A DNA stretch of 64,000 nucleotides, taken from positions 8,248,501-8,312,500 of the forward strand of contig NC_063999.1 in NCBI RefSeq assembly GCF_932276165.1, given 5' to 3'. This DNA comes from Plutella xylostella. Taxonomy: Eukaryota > Arthropoda > Insecta > Lepidoptera > Plutellidae. A program made the position numbers and the translations under genes. The notes under the pieces are model-generated. The model saw only the letters and a program-made list of their open reading frames with translations, searched no databases and had not been told where the DNA came from. Positions 56,818-64,000 of the stretch are shown here, piece after piece (position 1 is the stretch's first letter; each line of letters opens with the position of its first letter).

Positions 56818-58459
56818 GCGAGCAACCAAATCGACTCAAGCCTTGACGGCGCAAACATACATTAATACAAGTAAAATTATGAATAGAAATAATAAAAATG
56901 ATATGTCATTTAAAAGCTTAAGATGTCAGCTTTAATTTGATATCATTATTATTGAAATCCATTCATCATTTTTGAAATAAATGATGTCTGAACGCAATTG
57001 TAGGAAAAACGGGAATTTAGGAAAAAAGGGTATGGGTATCGTATTATACAAATTAAACAAAAAATGTTAAGATAAAAATTTATTTATTTAAATCAATACT
57101 TTGTATTGCCCCCTCTTGCCCTAATTACAGCCTGCAGCCTGTTTCTCATAGACCTTATCAACTTTTTGACAGTTTCCTGAGGAATGCCGTCCCACTCCTC
57201 TAATAAAGCTGTCTTCAGCTCGTCCACGCTTGCAGGGACTGGATTCCTGGCCCGAACTCTTCTTTTGAGCTCGTCCCATAAGTGTTCGATGGGATTCAGG
57301 TCAGGACTGAGCGCAGGCCAGTCCATCGTGCGCAATTCCTTCTCTCTCAGAAACTGCCGACTGACTCGTGCCGTGTGGCAGCGGGCATTGTCGTGCATTA
57401 GCACGAAGTCTTCACCGACAAATTCTGCATAGGGCACAACATGACCGAGTAGAATGTCGGTGATGTACCGATCAGCTGTTAACCCGCCTCCTCGGCCGCC
57501 TCCAGGCACGAAAACAAGTGCGGTTTTTCCCTCTAGAGAAATACCAGCCCACATCATGCAGGAACCGCCGCCATATGCTACTGTTTCAGCGAAACAACAT
57601 TGGGCAAATCGTTCCCCCGGACGCCGGTAGACCCGGCCTCTCCTGTCACTGCCATGCAGACACACTCTGCACTCATCAGTAAACAGGACCGACCGCCATT
57701 GCGCAATGCTCCAATCGAGATGCTCTCGAGCAAACTGAAGACGCGCTTGTCGGTGGCCTGCAGTCAATTTGGGGCCTGATGCAGGTCTTTTTGGTGTCAA
57801 GTTGGCTTCCTTCAAGCGTCTTCTCACTGTCCACTCGCTGACAGCCACTTGTCGTACACGTCTCAGTTCTTGCTGCACATCAACGCCCGTAAGGTGTCGA
57901 TTGCGCAGCGAGGTTGAGACAATGAAGCGGTCGTCTCTCTCTGAAGTGCAGCGGTGGCGGCCCGTTCTTGGTCTTCGATTGAAGGCACCAGTCTCTTGGA
58001 ACCGTCTGTATACTCGGGATACAGCAGACTGGCTCAAGTGGAGCTGGGCAGCGACTGCTCGCTGACTTAACCCTTGTTGCAGCAAGGCAACAACTTGAGC
58101 AGCTTCTTCTGGTGTGGTATCCATGGGTTTGCGAAAACAAGGAATACAATGCAACGAGATGTGTACCGGTCAACTTGCAACAAGCGACTGATAAGGTACA
58201 CCGGATGTGGAAAGGTTTTATAGCGGGATCAGGTAGCGCAAGGCGTGGATTCCTAATGAGGTAATTAACACTGACGGGCAATTAAAATGCGTCATTAAAT
58301 CTGCGCTTAGTTTTTTTTTATGGTATTGATCTTAATTGAAAGCCTAATTCTTCAGCTTTCGAATGACATATCACTTTTATATTTACCATTTATCGTTTTA
58401 GGAAAATCAATGTATATGTGCGCCGTGAAGGCTTGAGTCGATTTGGTTGCTCGCGAGTG
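56818..58459 (-). mobile_element. Tc1-like DD34E transposon
   Basis: Long inverted ends of about 130 bp start GCGAGCAACCAAATCGACTC and continue through GATATGTCATT and AAAGCT. They surround a single transposase frame; the 1.64-kb length is normal for Tc1 elements. TA follows the right end (58460-58461), but the left border shows no clear TA, so the left end may be altered and the borders are approximate. It interrupts the RTE fragment. Confidence 0.8.
57093..58124 (-). CDS. Tc1-like transposase
   Basis: This is a 343-residue cut-and-paste transposase. The N-terminal paired-like helix-turn-helix DNA-binding region (about 1-110; QRAVAAQLHLSQSAVSRVYR) binds the inverted ends. The catalytic core has D150 (LFTDECR), D245 (MHDNARCHTA) and E280 (SPDLNPIEHLW), with 34 residues between the second D and E, the DD34E signature of the Tc1 group. 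A glycine-rich stretch (GGGRGGG, 208-214) is also present. The ATG at 58124 is chosen because the longer frame starts with TTG. The frame is uninterrupted, so the protein may be functional. Its G+C content is clearly higher than the AT-rich surroundings. Confidence 0.9.
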   Translation of the reverse strand: MDTTPEEAAQVVALLQQGLSQRAVAAQLHLSQSAVSRVYRRFQETGAFNRRPRTGRHRCTSERDDRFIVSTSLRNRHLTGVDVQQELRRVRQVAVSEWTVRRRLKEANLTPKRPASGPKLTAGHRQARLQFAREHLDWSIAQWRSVLFTDECRVCLHGSDRRGRVYRRPGERFAQCCFAETVAYGGGSCMMWAGISLEGKTALVFVPGGGRGGGLTADRYITDILLGHVVPYAEFVGEDFVLMHDNARCHTARVSRQFLREKELRTMDWPALSPDLNPIEHLWDELKRRVRARNPVPASVDELKTALLEEWDGIPQETVKKLIRSMRNRLQAVIRARGGNTKY

Positions 58460-58684
58460 TAGTTGCGGCCTCCACTCCAGAACACGTTTACCCCATCGGT
58501 CATCGGTTCTTTGATAGATGTGACCAGCCCACTGCCACTTAACGGTGCCAACTGCCACGGTGACTTTAGTTCTCTGTCGGATTAAAGAATTCTTAAAGGC
58601 TTCAGTTTATTCAGTGTTTGCTTTTTGTAACACTTAGGAAAAGTACAAAACGAAATGCGGTACACTTGATACTTGGTTCAGCAT

Positions 58685-59844
58685 CCCGATCCTGAAAAAA
58701 TAGAGCTAACGTATAGAATCGAGTGCGAGTGCGACTATTCGAAAGTGCTGTCAAGTTGGCAGCACTTCCGAACACTTTTTACCTATCGAATATAATGACC
58801 ACAGAGTACAGTTCTCCCATATTAATAATGCGCATGCAAATCTTCGCAAACTGTCGTATTCCCGGAAACACCCGAATCAGTGCCTTAAACAAAGCACTTG
58901 CATTTTGATCCTTGTTCGAAAGAAATAGTAGTCAATATCATGTGACACATAATCGAAAACAATTTGGGCGGTCGGTGGCTGTCACCGATCAGTCAAGGGT
59001 CTCAAGGTCAAGATCAATATTACTTTTGTGGAATTATAAAGAGCTGCAATTACACATCGTTCTTGTTATTTTTTTCAAATGTGAATTTAATTTCAACTTT
59101 AATTATTTTTGACGATGCCATATTATGAGGCACATTTAAGAATAAAATATGCGTCACATTAATAGACTTCACTTTGCCAATAAAGCCACACCCAAAAGAC
59201 CAAGTTTGTAATTGTAATATTATTGTGAATGATCAGCGCTGTAAATACTTTTGAACTGAGATTTTAATGTAAACATTTTTATCAATGTGAAATAATCAGT
59301 GCTGTAAATACTTTTGAACTGAGATTTCAATTTTTTTATATAAACCTGTGATTGAAATCCATTTCTCCTTATAATATAAACCTTGTGTTATTCAAACCTT
59401 CTTTCATCCATCTTTACATCAGCTTCAGTAAGACACTTGAAAAGTAGCTACTGTAACATTTTCGAAGTAAATTTTAATATTATGGAATATTATGAATTAT
59501 CGAATCAAATTTCGTTACTGATAAATCAATTATCTCTTTTAGCACCAATTACATAATTCTACTAAAATTTCATGAAGAAAATGCACTTAACCACTCTAAA
59601 TACATAATAGTTTTCTAACGTTCGGGAATACGACCGTTGCCGAACAATGACGAAGATTTCTATGTGCATTATCAATTTTGGGGAACTGTACATTATATTA
59701 TTCTGAGAATGACCTATGGAATCATAGCTGTCAAACTTTCGCAAATCTATTCACCGCCATTTTGTTGTTGACAGGCTGACAGCACTTTCGAATAGAACAC
59801 TCGCACTTGATTCTATACGTTAGCTCTATTTTTTCCGGATCGGG
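58685..59844. mobile_element. 1.16-kb DNA element with ~190-bp inverted ends
   Basis: The left arm (58685-58875) and right arm (about 59620-59844) are inverted copies with indels. Shared words include GAAAAAATAGAGCTAACGTA, ATTCGAAAGTGCTGTCA, GTACAGTT and CGTATTCCCG. The centre has a direct repeat, GCTGTAAATACTTTTGAACT, at about 59240 and 59312. There is no transposase, so it is probably a non-autonomous TIR transposon. Confidence 0.7.
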
Positions 59845-60357
59845 CTACAGTAAGTACTTACATTTCTGTGACAGATTGACAACTTACCTAATTAAAACTC
59901 AACTTTTCTTCGTTAAGTAGGTACCTACCTACAATTTTGCTCAGAAATATATTTCGCGAGATCCTTTTTCTTTGCAATGTCCTTCATAATATACTTTTGT
60001 TTCAATTGTTACAAGTTTGGCAGGAAGCAGAAAAAATAAAACTTTTATTCAACAGCTTCCTAGGCTTTTTTCCGAGTAAAAAATGCGCATTTCATTTGAT
60101 GAGTTCTTCCTTTCCCGGTATGTCTGTTTGGGGAATAATATCTGTGTAAATTTATCATAAGAATATAACAAAAAAAGGTTTTGCTTGCGTTTAGCGGCCC
60201 TGGGTAGCATTTTTCCCAAAATATTTGCTCCTCGTTTCAAACGAAAGTTATGACTTTTTTTCATGGGGCGGCGATAGTTGGTCTTACACGTGTCACGTAC
60301 AGCACTGCATACCATAACTTAAACTGTAAGATTTACATTTAACTTCTGAGTTGTGTA
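59845..60357. other. Intergenic, nothing recognised
   Basis: AT-rich sequence without a supported feature. Confidence 0.4.
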
Positions 60358-60697
60358 GAGCAAGAGCACACGGTGCGTTGCGGCGCCGGTGCGGTGTCGC
60401 AGTGGGCACTCGAGCGGTGCGGCGTCGCAACGTTGTTTTGCCGCAGCGGCGTCGCAACGTTCTTATGACGCCCCGTTTGTCCTTCCTCGTGACGCAAAAG
60501 AACTGAGCGGTGCCGCTCCGACGTCGCAACGCATTCACCCGCCCCCCCCCCCCCCTCGCTTCGTCTTGGTGGTTGCAAGTCCGGTGCGGCGCCGGAGCGC
60601 ATCGTGTGTATGCCACAGATATTTCTATGTAAAACGACGCAGCGACACCGCTCCGGCGCCGCACCGCTGCCGCAACGTATCGTGTGCTCTTGCCCTT
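60358..60697. repeat. GC-rich foldback MITE
   Basis: Inverted ends (GCAAGAGCACACGGTGCGTT on the left, CGTATCGTGTGCTCTTGCCC on the right) enclose repeated GCGGCGTCGCAACG-type words and a C-run (CCGCCCCCCCCCCCCCCTCG). The open frames across it on both strands are by-products of its base composition. Confidence 0.7.
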
Positions 60698-61399
60698 AGA
60701 CTGCATTCTTTCAAATGTCAAAAGTGACGCCATTTTGAATTCACTTCTTATTTTGAAAGACGTAATTTACAAAATCGATTTGTCATCTGTTTTCATCGCG
60801 ACAACAAAAGTCTGCTGCCTAAACGTCAACGACAAACAAAACGGGATCCCAAATGTTTTTCTTTTCCAGTTTCGCGTCCGATCTTTTATCAGGCTTTTTT
60901 GCGTGTGTTTTTTTTACTTGACACATGAATAAATTGGCAGTGGCGGCGCTACCCTCACAATTCTATTGCCAATTTTTATGCGGAAAAGTTTTTTGGAACG
61001 TCTAGTGGCTTTGCAAGGGGTTCTAAAATTATTAAAGTTGATACAAAGAAATATTTCGTAGGTATTCTGGTTATATATAACAACTACCATGATGTTAATA
61101 TAGGTACATATGTGGTTATCACAACCTATTTTAAAATGAAGTGGACGCACTTGTGCTTTTGATTGCGATTACGATGCCGAAAAGTGGACGCATACCTTCC
61201 ACTTCGGCTCCCAACCTATATAACAGTACTAACTAAATTCACATAGTTTCATACAAAGATTTTGTCGTCTGCATTCATAACCTGGGGGTCTCTCTATACT
61301 CTATAAGACGAAAAACTAAGTTTCGGAACGATGCCGCGCGAACCACGACTCTACAGGGTACTCTACGATTCTACGAGTTTTGAAAATTCACGGAAAAAA
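60698..61399. other. Intergenic, nothing recognised
   Basis: No gene is seen. A short shared repeat word (GCGCGAACCACGACTCTA) occurs at 61334, as at 46574. Confidence 0.35.
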
Positions 61400-61568
61400 T
61401 ATTTCTCTTTCCATAGAAACTTTGTTGGCCACGTGACTTTTTTACTATGGAGAACAAATATTTTCTTTTTCGAATTTCTAAAACTCGTAGAACACAAGTT
61501 GTTCAGAATGACCCCCTGAGTCATTCCCTTTCGGCTTAGTATACCCTTTTTGCAACATTCGTATATGG
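61400..61568. repeat. MITE family B, right part
   Basis: Contains GGCCACGTGACTTTTTTACTATGG and ends TTTCGGCTTAGTATACCC, TTTTTGCAACATTCG. The left border is not clear. Confidence 0.55.
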
Positions 61569-61770
61569 TATTAAACGCGTTCGTTATTTGTCAGTATAGA
61601 GTAACCCCTGGTGGCCAACAAGCCTGGCCGTCTGCCAGCGGCTAAGGAGGCACTGCCACAGGTCAACTCTCCTTCACCCGACATTGTTCATCTTTCCCGC
61701 ATCTTTGCAACTTCCGAAGACGGTGAAGTACTAGTGTCACACCCGTGAATAAAGAGAATAATATTATACC

Positions 61771-61897
61771 TACAGAGTGTTGCAAAAGCGTTGGGTTGGC
61801 AAATTTGTTCGAACAAAAGATGTTTAGACTGACCTCCAGAGTCTTTTTGCAACATCCGCTTTCGGCTTAGTTGGCACTTTTTACAACAGCCTGTATA
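61771..61897. repeat. MITE family B, variant copy
   Basis: Left end ACAGAGTGTTGCAAAAGCG, right end TTTCGGCTTAGTTGGCACTT, TTTACAACAGCCTGTATA. The inner part includes an additional TTTTTGCAACATCC motif, suggesting a rearranged copy. Confidence 0.6.
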
Positions 61898-64000
61898 ATA
61901 GTAGAAGACGGGCATCACACGATGGGAGAATCATAATACCTACAGCTGTATACAATCTGTGATAAATTATTATGCAAAGAAGAAAGATATACGAATATAC
62001 AATGGTCCAGATAGAAAAAACTCATTCTTTATTGAATTTGACTCCAAATAATTTTGTCAAATTTTCGTAGTAACCTCTCACACGTATCGTCAGATTACAA
62101 AATCCTTTCACCAACACAGGATAAAAAAAAACAACTGACCCTTCCCGGTCTATCCTCCACTTAAGAGATGATTTATTCACTATTCATAGCGCATTAGACG
62201 CACAACTTATAATACTACATTTTTACCGAATCATCAAATTTAACGTTTTCGGGTTTATTCGGTGAAGATTGATGGGTTCGCCGTATTCACAAAGAAACAC
62301 CTTAGCAACTAGGATTACTTTTGAGTGTAGATATGGAAAGTAATTGAAGAGTATTTTGGGGAACTAAACTTATTATTATCATTTGTAAATTCATTTAATA
62401 AATAAATTACACAATTTTTTTTGGCTCCAATAAGTGGATAAAAACGCTGACCTATTGCTGCTAGGATTTTAGACCAGTTAAACTGCAGGAGAATCGGGGA
62501 AAAAATGTGAATTCCTCTATAAAAACCTAATTTCCACCTTCCCAGAACCTATTCAACCTAAAATTATATACTAAAAAAAACGCGTTGTAAAAATTCTAAA
62601 TGATGAGCTGGGATTACGGGACTAATCACCCTTTCAGATCTTTTCTCACAAATTTCCTAAATGGACATTTTTCCACCCTGAAATTGCCATTTTCCCCGAG
62701 GAGGTAACGACAGTGTAAATTACTTGTAGTACAAATACTGACGGGGAAATTGGCACCTTGTTGCTTATAATGATACTCGCAAAGGGATTACGGAGTTTAG
62801 ATAGAGCTCGTGATCATTGTGATTTTTTCATGCCTTTTACGTTGATTTACATTGTAAAATTTTACGATGAAGTGTACGGCCAACTAGCGTCGCCAATGGG
62901 GAAGAAAACTAAGTGAAACTTTGGCAGCACCAGCGAGTGTGCCTTTTTGATTCTGACCAATTACATTGTTGGGGAGAAAAAATGGCGACTGAACCAACCA
63001 ATCAGAACTGGGGAATTAGGCACAGTCGCCTAAGGCGCCATCTGTAATTAGCTTTTAATTTTTCTCCCCATTGAAAAAAAAATCATAACTTTCATGCTTA
63101 TCAGATTCTAAGGTGGTGGCTCTGCGGCAGATTAGCAAAAAGTTGTCACCACGGTGACAACCATAGAAGAGCTCTAGTATTTGTCACCTACATGTTAAAA
63201 AGACCGAACAACAAATATAGCAGAATAATTTACTCTCTTTTTCCCATGATTTGCATACCTTTAATAAACCTTTGGGACTTCATAAAGAGATAAGAAATCG
63301 CGACCGCACAGATTAATTCTGTAATATTTTAACAAAAAAACAAAACGGAATAAAGCAAGTGATACCCAACACGAAACGAAAGGGTAAATCATTAACAATT
63401 TAGATGTTAATCCTCTCTAAGCATAATACCTTCCGAAAAAGGACAGAAATTTTAACCCAAACGCAGTTAATTTATTTCTTCAAAAAGTTTGTTGGTCCCT
63501 TTTTGAACGACATGTAGTTATCTTTGCTTATCTTGAGGATCCTTTCACCTTTTAAGGGTAACCCCAAATGGTTTCAAATTTACAAATGTTAAGTGACCTG
63601 AATATTTTGCACGCCATTGCATAATCCTGATGTTAGATACAGTGTTTATGATACTACTTACTTAGTTTAAAAATACACTATTATCCCATCTGCAAAAGCG
63701 ATGTTAGGAATACTTAAATATATTTTTAATCTAAAAAAAAATATGGTTTATTTCTTTGGGAGCTAAGCTAGGTACTACAGGCACGTTAAACGACCGTTTA
63801 CCCATAAAAATAGATTGACTTACAATGCATATGTCATATATGACCTATGAATTTTTTCATTGCTCGTGAGTGTATAGGTAACTAGTTATTTTAAGAATAC
63901 AAAAAATCTTAATCGGCATGCTGTAGTCTAATGTAATGTTTAGTAATTTCTTACACCTTATTCTACATTACTATGTCGGACAATTTACCGAACATCCCGT
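61898..64000. other. Intergenic right end
   Basis: No gene is supported. At 62893-63076 imperfect inverted words (CAATGGGGAAGAAAA and TTTTTCTCCCCATTG) may mark an unclassified MITE. A right arm of MITE family A (TTTTTTCATTGCTCGTGAGTGTA) ends at 63873. Confidence 0.4.

Larger units (their letters stand above)
56688..58558 (-). pseudogene. RTE-like LINE 3' fragment split by a Tc1 element
   Basis: On the minus strand, 58558-58462 encodes KWQWAGHIYQRTDDRWGKRV and LEWRP. The continuation GWGDDLRKV to the LINE end (CAGTGGACTGCTATAGGCTG) is at 56817-56688. The 1.64-kb Tc1 element lies between them. The fragment is frame-broken and 5' truncated. Confidence 0.65.

Noticed and set aside
60293..60733. 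Open frames of 87-146 codons on both strands
   Set aside because: They follow from the GC-rich palindromic MITE. Products are low-complexity and have no domain.

Overview
The window is nuclear DNA of a lepidopteran insect (moth or butterfly). The grounds are AT-rich sequence, intron-containing genes with GT-AG splice sites, a TATA plus TCAGT core promoter, and a dense set of repeats of lepidopteran type: Helitron-like elements carrying (GTCT)n, tRNA- and 5S-derived SINEs, RTE-like retrotransposon tails and an errantivirus. The species cannot be named from the sequence alone.

Host genes (1-33 kb). Two tandem, same-strand paralogues encode SV2/SVOP-like major facilitator transporters. The upstream copy enters the window with only its last six exons (304-4726, 266 residues). 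The downstream copy is complete: 11 exons between 15301 and 32618 sum to 1599 nt, an uninterrupted 532-residue protein, with a TATA/Inr promoter at 15161-15194 and a poly(A) signal at 32633. Exon lengths match between the copies (182, 172, 275, 128 and 44 nt), except that the 275-nt exon of the downstream gene is split 92+183 by an intron in the upstream gene. Between them, on the minus strand, lies a single-exon GT31 beta-1,3-galactosyltransferase-like gene (9071-9946). Introns and spacers are filled with MITEs, SINEs and LINE fragments. Two introns of the downstream gene are unusual: intron 4 is almost wholly made of two SINEs, and intron 6 ends in a tandem array that repeats the splice acceptor and head of exon 7 three extra times.

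Errantivirus (36.2-43.8 kb). A complete Ty3/gypsy-type endogenous retrovirus has two identical 245-bp LTRs, a 4-bp target duplication (ATGT), primer-binding site, polypurine tract, and open gag, pol and env frames. The env frame has no ATG of its own. A splice donor at 36642 and acceptor ending at 41890 would join it in frame to a short upstream ORF. It is a recent insertion and may be active.

Right part (44-64 kb). No host gene is supported. The region is a mosaic of nested transposons: a SINE inside a MITE, a hAT-like MITE inside the microsatellite of a Helitron-like element, a Tc1-type DD34E transposon with an open transposase inside a minus-strand RTE fragment, a 1.16-kb element with long inverted ends, and a GC-rich foldback element.

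No bacterial, CRISPR or toxin system is present. The observations most worth following are the intact errantivirus with its apparent env splice switch, the decoy splice-acceptor array, the SINE-built intron, and the 5S rRNA-derived SINE inside a broken Harbinger element.
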